Origin: Andreprevotia sp. IGB-42 | Lineage (GTDB): Bacteria; Pseudomonadota; Gammaproteobacteria; Burkholderiales; Chitinibacteraceae | Assembly (NCBI RefSeq): GCF_009848685.1 | Contig: NZ_WXTX01000008.1 | Coordinates: 124,001 to 188,000 of the forward strand | Length of the DNA: 64,000 nucleotides | Reading direction: 5' to 3' | Part shown: piece after piece, positions 1 through 10,314 of the stretch | Position numbering within the stretch: position 1 is the first letter of the stretch | Layout: each line of letters starts with the position of its first letter | The notes under the pieces: model-generated | The model's database searches: none | What the model saw: only the letters and a program-made list of their open reading frames with translations | What the model was told of the DNA's origin: nothing | Program-made: the position numbers and the translations under genes

Positions 1-332
1 CAGCACGATGGAAAAGCCCAGTACCGCGTAGCCGGTCCATTTCAGCCATGGCCGGGTGGCGCGCACTGCCGGCCGTGCGCGTTCACGCCTGGCCTTGTTG
101 ATTTTCAGGTGATCAAGCGCAAACTGCAGCACCAACCGGCCTGTGAACATGGTGACCGCGAAGGCGATCAGCCACGGCCAGCGCGTGGCTACGGCCAGCA
201 CGCCGCCCACGTCCACCGTGTGCAGTGCGATCATCGGAATGCCCAGGAACAGCGATACCACGGCAACGCCGGTTGCATCCTTGAGCCGTGCGGTCATGCC
301 GGGGCCGCTGTGATCGGGAATGAATGCGGTCA

Positions 333-333
<1 letters not shown>
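1..333 (-). CDS. livM: Branched-chain amino acid ABC transporter permease LivM (5' part, runs off left edge)
   Basis: Only the N-terminal 111 residues are in the window. This is an inner-membrane permease that pairs with LivH to form the channel of a HAAT-family importer. The visible part has a short polar leader, two hydrophobic segments (about residues 24-43 and 51-68), a basic loop rich in Arg and a third hydrophobic segment at the edge, as expected for LivM N-termini. Its ATG overlaps the livH TGA by one base (TGATG), which indicates translational coupling in one operon. The ATPase genes livG and livF would be expected further left, outside the window. Confidence 0.85.
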
Positions 334-1247
<914 letters not shown>

Positions 1248-1327
1248 CGCTCTCTCCTTGAAGGACGATCCGGCTGCCACGCAGGCTTGCCTGCCATTGC
1301 GGCGCTTCCGGTCGCTTCTGTTATCAA

Positions 1328-1349
1328 GGGGCCTGCTGCTGCAGGCCCC
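1328..1349 (-). terminator. GC-rich hairpin between putA and livH
   Basis: A perfect 9-bp stem (GGGGCCTGC / GCAGGCCCC, loop of 4) starts a few bases after the putA stop codon. No long U tract follows on the minus strand, so it is more likely a partial terminator or mRNA-stabilising hairpin between putA and livH than a full stop. Confidence 0.5.
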
Positions 1350-1354
1350 GCTCT

Positions 1355-4300
1355 TCAGTTGTTTTCTGCCATCGACATCAGGCTGGCATTGCCGCCCGCT
1401 GCCGTGGTATCGACCGATACCGTGCGCTCGCACGCAAAGCGGTACAGGTAGTGCGGGCCGCCCGCCTTGGGGCCGGTGCCGGACAACCCCTCGCCACCGA
1501 ATGGCTGCACGCCGACTACCGCGCCGATGATGTTGCGGTTCACGTAGGTGTTGCCCACGTGCAGGCGGCCGGTGATGCGGCGCACCGTACTGTCGATACG
1601 GCTGTGTATGCCCAGCGTGAGCCCATAGCCAGTGGCGGCAATGGCATCGCACACGGCATCGAGTCCGTCCGATTTCCAGCGGATCACGTGCAGGATGGGG
1701 CCGAACACTTCGCGCTCCAGCCGTGACAGGCTGTCGATCTCGTACGCGCGCGGCTCGAAGTAGGTGCCGTGCAGCACATCGGCAGCGCCCACATCGGTCA
1801 GCTCGCAGCGGTGGATCAGCTTGCCGAAACCATCGAGTGCGGCGGCGTGCCTGATCAGCAACTGGCGTGCTTCTTCATCGATCACCGGGCCGACATCGGT
1901 GCGGATATCGGCCGGATCGCCGATGCGCAGCTGCTGCATCGCGCCGCGCAGCATGCCGATCACCTTGTCGGCCACGTCGTCCTGGATGAACAGCACCCGC
2001 AACGCAGAGCAACGCTGGCCGGCCGAGTTGAAGGCGGATGCCAGCACATCGCGCACCACCTGTTCGGGCAGCGCGGATGAATCAGCGATCAATGCGTTCT
2101 GGCCGCCGGTTTCGGCAATCAGCGGCACGATGGGGCCGGGCTTGGTGACGAGTGCCTGCGCAGTCAGCCGCGCCACCTCGGTGGATCCCGTGAACGCCAC
2201 GCCGCCACAGCGCGGGTGGTTGACCATGGCCGCGCCGACGTTGCCGGCGCCGGGCAGGAAGTGCAGCACATTGCCCGGTACGCCCGCCTCGTGCAGTAGT
2301 GCCACTGCCAATGCACCGCACAGCGGGGTCTGCTCGGCAGGCTTGGCCACGACCGCATTGCCGGCGGCCAGCGCCGCAGCAATCTGGCCGGTAAAGATGG
2401 CCAGCGGGAAATTCCACGGGCTGATGCAGACGAACACACCACGGCCATGCAGCGACAGCGTGTTCTGCTCGCCGGTCGGGCCGGGTAGCGTGATCGGCGC
2501 GGCAAATTTCTCCAGCGCCTGGGCGGCGTAGTAGCGCAGGAAGTCCACGGCCTCGCGCACTTCGGACAGCGCATCGGCCTGCGTGCGGCCGCCTTCGCGC
2601 ACTACCAGCGCCACCAGTTCCAGCACGCGTGCTTCCATCAGGTCTGCGGCGCGGTTCAGCGCGGCTGCACGGGTGGCCGCCGGGGTTTTTTCCCAGCCGG
2701 GGAAGGCCGCTGCAGCGCTTTGCATGGCCTGGTCGACCTGCGCTGGCGTGGCATCGGCTACCTTGCCGACGATCTCGCGGTGGTTGGCCGGCGCCGGGAC
2801 ATCGGCAAACTGGCTGCCAAGAGCAACGCCGTCGATGACGGGCTGCGCGGTATAAACGGTGGTCTTGCTGCGGGCAATCGCTTCCGCCTGTGCGTGCAGC
2901 GTGGGGGTATCGAACATATCCAGTCCTTGGCTATTGGCGCGTGTGGCGCCAAACAGATCGCGTGGCAGCGCAATGCGCGGGTGGCGGCTGGCGCCTTGCA
3001 TCACCAGCTCGGCCGCCCTGGCTACCGGGTCGGCCAGCAGTTGTGCAACCGGCATGCCGGCATCGGCAATGCGGCTGACGAAAGAAGTATTGGCGCCGTT
3101 TTCCAGCAGCCGCCGCACCAGGTAGGCCAGCAGGTCTTCGTGGCTGCCGACCGGGGCGTATACGCGGCATGCGCGGTGCCATTTGTCCGCGCCAACCACT
3201 TCGCGGTACAGCTCTTCGCCCATGCCGTGCAGGCGCTGGTATTCCCAGTGCGGGTTGTTGCTGCCGATGGCGGCAATGGCGGCCAGCGTGTGCGCGTTGT
3301 GGGTGGCAAACGCAGGGTAGAAAGCAATCGGGTCTGCCAGCAGGCGGCGTGCACAGGCTATGTACGAGGTATCGGTATTGAGCTTGCGGGTGAACACCGG
3401 GTAGTCGGATAGGCCACGTTCCTGCGCCATCTTGATTTCCGCATCCCAGTACGCGCCCTTCACCAACCGCACCATCAACTGGCGGCCGGCGCGGTGTGCA
3501 AGGTCTGCCAGCCAGTCCAGCACCGGCAGTGCACGCTTCTGGTACGCCTGCACCGCCAGGCCCAGGCCGTTCCAACCGGCCAGGTCGGCATCGAGCGCCA
3601 GTGCTTCGATCAGGTCGAGCGAAATTTCCAGCCGGTCCACTTCTTCGGCATCGATGGTGAAACCGATATTCAGCCCCTTGGCCTGCAACGCCAGCGTTTT
3701 CAGGCGGGGCAGCAGCTCATGCATCACGCGTTCCGCCTGCCACACCTCGTAGCGCGGGTGCAGCGCAGACAGCTTGATCGAGATCGACGGCGCCTCCAGC
3801 GCTGGCAGCCCGGCGCCGGCCTTGCCGATTTCGTTGATGGCGTTGGTGTAGGAATCGAAATACTTCTGCGCATCGGCAGCGGTGCGCGCGCCTTCGCCCA
3901 GCATGTCGTAGGAATGGCGGTAGCCGATTTTTTCGGCCGGCCGGGCGCGTTCCAGTGCTTCGTTGATGGTGCGCCCCATCACGAACTGCTTGCCAAGGAT
4001 TTTCATCGCCGTGGCAACGGCCTGGCGGATCACCGGCTCGCCCACGCGGGCCAGCAGGCGGCGGAAAATGCTGGCGCCTTTGCCGTCTTCATCATCGTCG
4101 CCGTCGATGCCGACGATCTTGCCGGTGAGCATCAGCCCCCAGGTGGAGGCGTTGACGAACAGGCTTTGCGATGCGCCCAAGCGCTTTTCCCAATCGGCAG
4201 AGCCGATCTTGTCGCGGATCAGCAGGTCTATGGTGTCGGCGTCCGGGATGCGCAGCAGTGCTTCGGCCAGGCACATCAGCACGATGCCTTCGTGCGACGA

Positions 4301-4552
4301 CAGATCGTAGGTATTCATGAACGCATCAATGCCACCACTGGACAGGCGCTGTTCGCGCACCGATTCAACCAGCGGGGTGGCAAGGCGGCTGATGGTGGCC
4401 TGCTCGGCGCCGGAAAATTGCGCGAGGGCGGCCAGCTCGGCCACGCAAGCGGCTTCGTCCATGCGCAGGCGTGAGCGGATGCGGCTGCGCAGTTCGGCCG
4501 CCGTGGCCGGTGGGCCAGATGGATCGATGGCAGGGGTGGGTTGCGTATTCAT
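1355..4552 (-). CDS. putA: Bifunctional proline dehydrogenase / delta-1-pyrroline-5-carboxylate dehydrogenase PutA
   Basis: This enzyme oxidises proline to glutamate in two steps, with FAD in the first half and NAD in the second. It is 1065 residues from the ATG at 4552; an in-frame GTG at 4564 would add four residues, and neither has a clear SD. The N-terminal half has the proline dehydrogenase barrel with VRLVKGAYWDAEIK. The C-terminal half is an aldehyde dehydrogenase with the ETGGQNA segment and the catalytic Cys848 in NSAGQRCSALR. At this length it lacks the ribbon-helix-helix DNA-binding domain found at the N-terminus of the 1320-residue E. coli protein, so it should not repress its own gene. 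It lies between livK and livH on the same strand. The Lrp-type regulator upstream is a plausible controller. Confidence 0.95.
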   Translation of the reverse strand: MNTQPTPAIDPSGPPATAAELRSRIRSRLRMDEAACVAELAALAQFSGAEQATISRLATPLVESVREQRLSSGGIDAFMNTYDLSSHEGIVLMCLAEALLRIPDADTIDLLIRDKIGSADWEKRLGASQSLFVNASTWGLMLTGKIVGIDGDDDEDGKGASIFRRLLARVGEPVIRQAVATAMKILGKQFVMGRTINEALERARPAEKIGYRHSYDMLGEGARTAADAQKYFDSYTNAINEIGKAGAGLPALEAPSISIKLSALHPRYEVWQAERVMHELLPRLKTLALQAKGLNIGFTIDAEEVDRLEISLDLIEALALDADLAGWNGLGLAVQAYQKRALPVLDWLADLAHRAGRQLMVRLVKGAYWDAEIKMAQERGLSDYPVFTRKLNTDTSYIACARRLLADPIAFYPAFATHNAHTLAAIAAIGSNNPHWEYQRLHGMGEELYREVVGADKWHRACRVYAPVGSHEDLLAYLVRRLLENGANTSFVSRIADAGMPVAQLLADPVARAAELVMQGASRHPRIALPRDLFGATRANSQGLDMFDTPTLHAQAEAIARSKTTVYTAQPVIDGVALGSQFADVPAPANHREIVGKVADATPAQVDQAMQSAAAAFPGWEKTPAATRAAALNRAADLMEARVLELVALVVREGGRTQADALSEVREAVDFLRYYAAQALEKFAAPITLPGPTGEQNTLSLHGRGVFVCISPWNFPLAIFTGQIAAALAAGNAVVAKPAEQTPLCGALAVALLHEAGVPGNVLHFLPGAGNVGAAMVNHPRCGGVAFTGSTEVARLTAQALVTKPGPIVPLIAETGGQNALIADSSALPEQVVRDVLASAFNSAGQRCSALRVLFIQDDVADKVIGMLRGAMQQLRIGDPADIRTDVGPVIDEEARQLLIRHAAALDGFGKLIHRCELTDVGAADVLHGTYFEPRAYEIDSLSRLEREVFGPILHVIRWKSDGLDAVCDAIAATGYGLTLGIHSRIDSTVRRITGRLHVGNTYVNRNIIGAVVGVQPFGGEGLSGTGPKAGGPHYLYRFACERTVSVDTTAAGGNASLMSMAENN

Positions 4553-4701
4553 GGTTGCAAGCACTCGAAAGGGCAGCAGGATGGCTGCTGGCGATAAACC
4601 CGCGTTCTGTCCGGGTTGCCCGGAAGTGCTTCATCACGATGTGTGATGCACTGCCCAGCGCGATTGCGGGACAGCGCAGGCGGTAACGAAGTGCTTCCGG
4701 A

Positions 4702-4733
4702 GTGCATGCCGGGCGGGTAAACCCGGCATGCAC
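4702..4733 (-). terminator. 12-bp perfect stem-loop downstream of livK
   Basis: The inverted repeat GTGCATGCCGGG / CCCGGCATGCAC has a loop of 8 and begins 30 bp after the livK stop. It has no U tract. It is suited to protecting the 3' end of the livK mRNA, so that the binding protein outnumbers downstream putA-livHM products, as in many ABC operons (inference). Confidence 0.55.
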
Positions 4734-4763
4734 GGCCGTACTGCAAGTAAACGAGCCTGGTGC

Positions 4764-5867
4764 TTACTTCACCACGTCGTACTTGTTGCCCTTCCACTGG
4801 TAAACCACGAAGCCGGGTGCTTTCAGATCGCCCTTGGCATCGAATGCCATCTTGCCGGTCACGGTATTGAACGTGCCGCCAGCCAGTGCCTTTTGCAGAT
4901 CGGCGTATTTCACGCTCTTGGCCTGGGTAGCCGCTTGCTGGAACAGCTGCATGGCGGCATAGGCGAACAGCACGTAGCCATCCGGTTCCACCTTGGCATC
5001 GCGGAAGCGCTTCACCACGCTGGCGGCTTCCGGGTTGGCGCGCGCATCCGGTGCAAAGGTGAAGAACACGCTGTCGGCATTGCCACCGGCTGCGGTAACG
5101 AGTTCGTTGTTGCTCATGGTGTCGCCACCGACGACGGAGAGCTTGAGGCCCACTTGTTGCGCCTGGCGCAGGATCAGCGCCACCTCGGTGTGGTAACCGC
5201 CGTAGGCCAGTACTTCGATACCGGCAGCCTTCAGCTTGGAAACCAGTCCGGAATAATCCTTCTCGCCCGCGGTGATCGATTCGCGCAGCACCGGTTTCGC
5301 ACCCTTGGCCTGCATGCCCTTGGCGGTTTCATCCGCCAGGCCCTTGCCGTAGGCACTCTTGTCGTCCACCACAGCCACTTTCTTGCCGGCGAACTTGCTG
5401 GCGATGAAGGCCCCGGCCACGCTGCCCTGCTGGTCGTCACGGCCCATGATGCGGAAAATATTTTTCAGGCCGCGCTCGGTCACCTTGGGGTTGGTGGACA
5501 CGGTGGCCATGGGGATTTGTGCTTCGTTGTAGATATCCGAAGCCGGGATGGTCGAGCTGGAACACCAGTGGCCATGCATGAAGACGATCTTCTTGTTGAC
5601 CATGGCATTGGCCACCGAGACCGCCTGCTTGGGGTCGCATGCATCGTCACCGATTTCCAGCTTCAGCTTCTGGCCCAGCACGCCGCCCTTGGCGTTGATG
5701 TCGGCTATGGCCATTTCGGCGCCGCGCTTGATCTGCTCGCCGGCGGATGCGTATTCACCGGTCATCGGGCCGGCAATGGCTACCGAGTAATCGGCATGCG
5801 CCTGCGCTGCAAAGAGCGCCGCCATACACAAGGCGGGCATGGCGAACTGTTGTTTCATCGACTTCAT
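4764..5867 (-). CDS. livK: Periplasmic substrate-binding protein of the LivK family
   Basis: This is the periplasmic binding protein of the HAAT-type importer made with LivH and LivM. It is 367 residues, with a signal peptide ending in AQAHA and then YSVAIAGPMTGEYASAGEQ, the usual start of the mature LivK fold. The motifs GDDACDPKQAV and GHWCSSSTIPAS also fit the family, with paired cysteines near the N-domain. The ATG at 5867 has AGGAG eight bases upstream; the longer frame to 5951 is rejected. It precedes putA in the same direction. Which amino acid it binds cannot be read from sequence. Confidence 0.92.
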   Translation of the reverse strand: MKSMKQQFAMPALCMAALFAAQAHADYSVAIAGPMTGEYASAGEQIKRGAEMAIADINAKGGVLGQKLKLEIGDDACDPKQAVSVANAMVNKKIVFMHGHWCSSSTIPASDIYNEAQIPMATVSTNPKVTERGLKNIFRIMGRDDQQGSVAGAFIASKFAGKKVAVVDDKSAYGKGLADETAKGMQAKGAKPVLRESITAGEKDYSGLVSKLKAAGIEVLAYGGYHTEVALILRQAQQVGLKLSVVGGDTMSNNELVTAAGGNADSVFFTFAPDARANPEAASVVKRFRDAKVEPDGYVLFAYAAMQLFQQAATQAKSVKYADLQKALAGGTFNTVTGKMAFDAKGDLKAPGFVVYQWKGNKYDVVK

Positions 5868-6044
5868 GACGACATCTCCTGATCTGATTTGGGTGGTGTA
5901 CACCGCTGTTGACGCGTTCGGCTGTGCCCAAGGCACGCACCGGTTTGCCACTGCGTCGGTTCTAAACGGCCGGCCCGGTTGGGGCTGGCTGCCGGCATTG
6001 CTGGTTCTGATCTCTGTTGGCCGTTACGCCGCCCGGCGTGGCGG

Positions 6045-6530
6045 CTATTCGCTTTTGCTGGCCAGATGGTTGAGCGAGACCGCGGAGGATTCCTTCACCG
6101 CTTCCATCACCGTGTAGCTGTGGGTGACGCGAATGCCGGGGATGCCGCTGAGCACCTTGCCAAGGAAGGAGCGGTACGAGGCCATGTCGGGCACGCGGAT
6201 TTTCAGCAGGTAATCGAAGCCGCCTGCCACCATGAAGCACTCCTGGATTTCCGGTACGCCCAGTACCGCCACGCGGAAATCCTCGAATGCGGCTTCCGAA
6301 GTACGGTCGAGCGCCACCTCGATGAACACCATCAACCCCAGCCCGACCTGCTCGGCAGAGAGCTGCGCCGCGTAGCTGCGGATCACACCGGTTTCTTCCA
6401 GCGAGCGCACGCGCTCCAGGCATGGCGTGGTGGACAGCCCCACCTGCTTCGCCAGTGCCACATTGGTCATGCGGCCCTGCTGTTGCAGCGCTTCAAGAAT
6501 GGCGACATCGATCTGGTCAAGCTTGGCCAT
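6045..6530 (-). CDS. Lrp/AsnC family transcriptional regulator
   Basis: This 161-residue feast/famine regulator has an N-terminal winged HTH (AKLDQIDVAILEALQQQGRM...LAKQVGLSTTPCLERVRSLE) and a C-terminal RAM/AsnC ligand-binding domain (VAVLGVPEIQECFMVAGGFDYLL). The chosen start gives the standard family length; upstream in-frame residues are not Lrp-like. It is transcribed towards livK-putA-livHM with a 177-bp gap, so a role in amino-acid uptake and proline catabolism is likely (inference). A near-perfect 21-bp dyad lies about 75 bp upstream of its start and may be an autoregulatory site. A GC hairpin (6028-6045) coincides with its stop codon. Confidence 0.9.
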   Translation of the reverse strand: MAKLDQIDVAILEALQQQGRMTNVALAKQVGLSTTPCLERVRSLEETGVIRSYAAQLSAEQVGLGLMVFIEVALDRTSEAAFEDFRVAVLGVPEIQECFMVAGGFDYLLKIRVPDMASYRSFLGKVLSGIPGIRVTHSYTVMEAVKESSAVSLNHLASKSE

Positions 6531-6603
6531 GCATTTTTCCGCTCTGGTTACCGGCCCCCCTGCATATGCCGGTGGGAGAATGTTCTGTGAGTCATTGAGC
6601 TGC

Positions 6604-6624
6604 AAAATGTGCAATGCACAATTT
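6604..6624. promoter_or_regulatory. Palindromic operator candidate upstream of the Lrp-type gene
   Basis: The site reads AAAATGTGCA-A-TGCACAATTT. Nine of ten positions match in the two arms around a central A. It sits in an AT-rich patch between the regulator and the DMT transporter gene, upstream of the regulator's start. Its symmetry and size suit a dimeric regulator; that Lrp itself binds here is inference. Confidence 0.5.
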
Positions 6625-6728
6625 GTTATGTCTTGATTTCAAAATTACAGCAGAACAAAATTCTTCTATGTAGGTATTTTCCAGCATATGCGCCGTTTGT
6701 CGGTCGACGGGTATGACAGGGAACAGGC

Positions 6729-7676
6729 TTAGCCAGCATGCCCGGGTGGGGGCGCTTGCGTGGCATGTACCCACGACGATGCGGCCACGCCGCCCAGCAG
6801 CAGCACGATGGCAGCGATTTCCAGCGGGCGCGGCAACCGGCCCTCATGCAGAAAACCGTAGAGCAATGCAAAAACCGTTTCGAAGATGATCATCTGTCCG
6901 CCCAGCGTGAGTGGCAGGCGGCGGGTGGCGGCGTTCCATAGCCCGGTGCCGATCACGGACGGGCCGATCGCCAAGCCGATCATCATCAGCGTGAACACGC
7001 CCCAGCTGCGCGCGGGGGCCGCTGCTGATGCACCGGGCAGCAGCAAGGGCAGCGCGGCGATCAGCGCCAGCGCACCGGTGATCACGCCGGTCAGCAACGA
7101 CCAGTCGTGGCTGCTCAGGTCCGGGCGTTTTGCCAGGTGGCGCGCATTGCCGACCGCGTAGGCACTCCATGCCACCAGTGCGCCGGCAGCAGCCAGCAGG
7201 CCGATGGCCTTGCTACCTGCATCCTGCGCAAGGTCGGCCGGCAGCGCGGCGGAAAAGACGTCATGGCTGGTGCATGCCACGCCGGCCACGATGGCCAGCA
7301 ATGGCAGTGCAAGTTGGCGGATAGGGATGGCGTTGTGCCCGGTGACGCCTACCAGGGTAACCAGCACCGGCAGCATGCCGATCACCAGCGAAGTTGGCGC
7401 CACGCCCACGCGCTGTACGGCAACCGACAGCAGCAGGTAGTAAACCAGGTTGCCGGCAACGGACAGCCACAGCAGCGTGATCCAGTCGTGCCGCTGCAGT
7501 TGCGGCAGCACCCGTTTGAGTACCGGCAACAGCAGCAACAGCGATACCAGCCCGTACGCCACGTAGCGCCCGGTCATCAGTTCCAGCGGGCTGAAATCGG
7601 CAAGGATTTGCGGCACCAGGAACACGCCACCCCATACGGCGCCAGCCAGTGCGCCGCAGGTGATTCCCTTGATCAT
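6729..7676 (-). CDS. DMT-superfamily (EamA-like) transporter
   Basis: This 315-residue inner-membrane protein has ten hydrophobic segments in two repeated halves, as in drug/metabolite transporters. It opens with KGITCGALAGAVWGGVFLVPQ and has a typical EamA second half (GVFTLMMIGLAIGPSVIGTGLWNAATRRLPLTLGGQ). The ATG at 7676 follows GGGAAAG; a TTG start at 7703 is less likely. It is a probable exporter of amino acids or small metabolites, substrate unknown. It stands alone between the Lrp-type regulator and an MFS gene, all on the minus strand. Confidence 0.85.
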   Translation of the reverse strand: MIKGITCGALAGAVWGGVFLVPQILADFSPLELMTGRYVAYGLVSLLLLLPVLKRVLPQLQRHDWITLLWLSVAGNLVYYLLLSVAVQRVGVAPTSLVIGMLPVLVTLVGVTGHNAIPIRQLALPLLAIVAGVACTSHDVFSAALPADLAQDAGSKAIGLLAAAGALVAWSAYAVGNARHLAKRPDLSSHDWSLLTGVITGALALIAALPLLLPGASAAAPARSWGVFTLMMIGLAIGPSVIGTGLWNAATRRLPLTLGGQMIIFETVFALLYGFLHEGRLPRPLEIAAIVLLLGGVAASSWVHATQAPPPGHAG

Positions 7677-7913
7677 CTTTCCCGCCCTGCGGTCGGGTTG
7701 CAATGAGGCCGCAACATACGCCCGTCACGCACGCGGGGCTGTTGGCGTTTCCATCATTGCGGTTTTCCGTTATGCAGGTGGGGCGCGTAGGCAGCACTGG
7801 TTTAGTGCGTGCTGGTGGATCATCCTCTTGCGGCGGCGGATTACCATGCTGCTGGATCTATCGCATGCAAGGGGACCGGGCTGTTGCTCAGTCTCGACCC
7901 CCTGCGTTGCTAA

Positions 7914-9464
7914 TTACTCGCCCGCATTGGCCTGCAAGCTGGCTTGCACCGGCTCAGGCAAGGCACTGTGCGCCGCATGCGCACGGCGCAAGGTCAGGAA
8001 GGCGATCAGGCCGGAAACAAAGGTCAGTGCAGCCAGTGCCAGCGTCATGTGGTGGAATGCATTGCCGTAAATCTGCAGCCAGCCGGCATGGCTGACGCCG
8101 GCCTGCAATGCCTGCGCTTGCGGGATATCGGCTGCGGCCAGCGCGTTGGCGATTTCCACTAGCGACGCCGCGTTGCCGAGCTGCCGCGCCAGGCCCGCTT
8201 GCAGCAGACCCACCAGGATGGCGCCCACCACCGCCAGCGACAGCGATTCACCCGCCACGCGCACGGTGGCGAAGAAGCCGGTGGCCATGCCGGCACGCTC
8301 CTTGGCTACCACGCTGATGGCCAGGTCATCCATCAGCCCCCACGGCAGGCCGGCGCCCACGCCGATCAGGAACATCGGCCAGATGAAATCGGCAGCAGGT
8401 GCGCCGGGGGCAACCGTAGCCAGCCACAGCAGCGCCAGCGCAGAGGTGGCAAAGCCCACCGCACATAGCGTGCTGGCTGCAAACCAGCGCGTGAGCAGTG
8501 CGCCGAGGAAGGGCACGAACAGCATGGGGGCAGACAGCGGTACCATCATCAGGCCGGCCTTGACCGGTTCGTAACCTTCGATGCCGATGAAGCGGATCGG
8601 CAGGATGATCAGCGGCACCACGAAGCTGAATGCGGTACCCAGCGGCAACGCCTGCGCGCCCAGGAAGCGCTGGTTGCGGAACAGGCTGAGATCCAGCATC
8701 GAGCGCGGGTGCAGTTTTTCTACCTGGATGAAAATGGCCAGGAACGCCGCCGCGCCGATCAGCAGGCCGATCACCAGCGGGCTGCCCCAGCCGCTTTGCG
8801 GGCCCTGCATGATGCCCAGCGTGAGCAGCAGCAACATCACGGTAAAGGTGATCGTGCCCCAGATATCCACGCCCTTGGCACCGGGATCCCGCGATTCCTG
8901 CATGCGTGGCACGCCAAAAATCAATACCAGCACGCTGAGCACGGTGCTGGTGAGGAAGATGCCGCGCCAGCCAAATTGCTCGATCACGAAGCCCGCCCAC
9001 ACCGGCCCCGCCGCCAGGCCAACGCCAAAGCTGGTGCCCAGCAGGCTGTATGCATGCGTGCGCGATTTGCCGTCGAATGCATGTGCCAGTGAGGCCGATC
9101 CGCCCGCCATGGCGGTGGCGGCGGCAATGCCCTGCAATGCGCGTAACGCGATCAGGCTGCCCAGGTCGGGGGCAAACACCTGCAGCAGCGACAGCAGGCC
9201 GAACGCAATAATGCCGTTGCGGAACATTTTCTTGCGGCCAAAGCGGTCTGCCAATGCGCCGGCGGCCATCACTGCGCTGCCAAAGGCCAGGATGAACCCG
9301 TTCACCACCCAGGCCAGCGTCAGCGCGCTGCCGCCCAGATCCTTGCTGATGGCGGGGATGGCGATCCCCGGTGCGGTAAAACTGAGCGGCATCATCATGC
9401 CGGCCAGGCAAACGGCGGCAAGTACCAGCCATTTGCCTGATGGGTTGGATTGGACGTGCGGCAT
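7914..9464 (-). CDS. MFS transporter, DHA2-like drug/metabolite exporter
   Basis: This 516-residue inner-membrane permease has about 14 predicted helices. It starts with a short polar N-terminus, then KWLVLAAVCLAGMMMPLSF. It has MFS motif A (GALADRFGRKKMF) and the DHA2-style LDLSLFRNQRFLGA stretch between the two halves. The ATG at 9464 has GGAG six bases upstream; the extension to 9743 would run through the divergent promoter and is rejected. The gene is divergent from a TetR regulator with a 220-bp shared control region that holds a TetR-like dyad, so it is probably induced by its substrate. Confidence 0.88.
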   Translation of the reverse strand: MPHVQSNPSGKWLVLAAVCLAGMMMPLSFTAPGIAIPAISKDLGGSALTLAWVVNGFILAFGSAVMAAGALADRFGRKKMFRNGIIAFGLLSLLQVFAPDLGSLIALRALQGIAAATAMAGGSASLAHAFDGKSRTHAYSLLGTSFGVGLAAGPVWAGFVIEQFGWRGIFLTSTVLSVLVLIFGVPRMQESRDPGAKGVDIWGTITFTVMLLLLTLGIMQGPQSGWGSPLVIGLLIGAAAFLAIFIQVEKLHPRSMLDLSLFRNQRFLGAQALPLGTAFSFVVPLIILPIRFIGIEGYEPVKAGLMMVPLSAPMLFVPFLGALLTRWFAASTLCAVGFATSALALLWLATVAPGAPAADFIWPMFLIGVGAGLPWGLMDDLAISVVAKERAGMATGFFATVRVAGESLSLAVVGAILVGLLQAGLARQLGNAASLVEIANALAAADIPQAQALQAGVSHAGWLQIYGNAFHHMTLALAALTFVSGLIAFLTLRRAHAAHSALPEPVQASLQANAGE

Positions 9465-9517
9465 CGGGGTCTCCGGTGGGGTGGGTGGACAAAACCGTTG
9501 TGCGGGTGTCCAATATC

Positions 9518-9533
9518 TGTATCGTTCGACACA
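9518..9533. promoter_or_regulatory. TetR-type operator candidate
   Basis: The 16-bp site TGTATCGTTCGACACA is an imperfect palindrome (12 of 16 positions symmetric, TGTxTCGxxCGAxACA). It lies 54 bp upstream of the MFS start in the shared control region of the MFS and TetR genes. The layout matches TetR-family control of a divergent exporter. Confidence 0.5.
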
Positions 9534-9684
9534 AATATGATCGTGGCAGTCAAATCGGGGTGTCAACCATTTTCTGTGATGATCGTTACAAAAATGCGAT
9601 GCGCAAAATGGCTGAACCGGGGCAAGGCCGCAGCGCAGCTTGGTTTGCACAGGTCTTACGTATTTTTTTCTTTGCGAGGATGGA

Positions 9685-10314
9685 ATGGCGGAAAGAGGGC
9701 GCCCGCGCTGCTTCGACCGGGCCGAGGCATTGCACCGGGCCATGGATGTGTTCTGGAAATACGGCTATGAAGGCTCGTCGCTCGCCAACCTGACCGAGGC
9801 GATGGGCATCAACTCGCCCAGCCTTTACGCCGCCTTCGGCTCCAAGGAAGGGCTCTTCAAGGAGGCGCTGGATCAGTACGACCGTGAAGAAGGCGCCGCC
9901 ATCCAGTCGGTACTGCAAAGCCAGCCGCATGTGCGCGATGCGGTGTCCGCCATGCTGGGTGCCAGTGCACTGTGCTTTTCGGAGCCCGGCCGCCCGGCCG
10001 GCTGCATGGTGTTGCTGTCTGCGGTGAACTGTACGCCGGAGAACGCCGGCGTATGGCAGCACCTGCACGAGCGCCGTGGCCGGTCTATGGCGATATTGCG
10101 CCAGCGCTTCGAGCGCGGCGTGGCCGACGGCGATCTGCCGGCCGATGCCGATATCGACGCACTGACCGCGTTCTATGCCGGCATCCGGCAGGGCATGTCG
10201 ATGCAAGCGCTCGATGGCGCTGATCGCAGCGTGCTGCAGGGTTTGGCGCGCTCGGCCATGCTGGCGTGGGATGTGCTGGTGCAACCTGTGCCTGTTGCGG
10301 CCTCGCAGCACTGA
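9685..10314 (+). CDS. TetR/AcrR family transcriptional regulator
   Basis: This 209-residue repressor has an N-terminal HTH (FWKYGYEGSSLANLTEAMG, then INSPSLYAAFGSKEGLFKEAL) and a helical ligand-binding domain that starts near residue 80, with RPAGCMVLLSAVN. The ATG at 9685 is preceded by GAGG at a 5-base gap and gives the usual MAERGRPR N-terminus; the frame from 9640 adds a hydrophobic stretch that does not fit the family. It probably represses the divergent MFS exporter. Confidence 0.9.
   Translation: MAERGRPRCFDRAEALHRAMDVFWKYGYEGSSLANLTEAMGINSPSLYAAFGSKEGLFKEALDQYDREEGAAIQSVLQSQPHVRDAVSAMLGASALCFSEPGRPAGCMVLLSAVNCTPENAGVWQHLHERRGRSMAILRQRFERGVADGDLPADADIDALTAFYAGIRQGMSMQALDGADRSVLQGLARSAMLAWDVLVQPVPVAASQH

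Noticed and set aside
4618-4652. Riboswitch-like structure upstream of putA
   Set aside because: Only short hairpins (for example CATCAC/GTGATG) are seen; no known riboswitch core is recognised.
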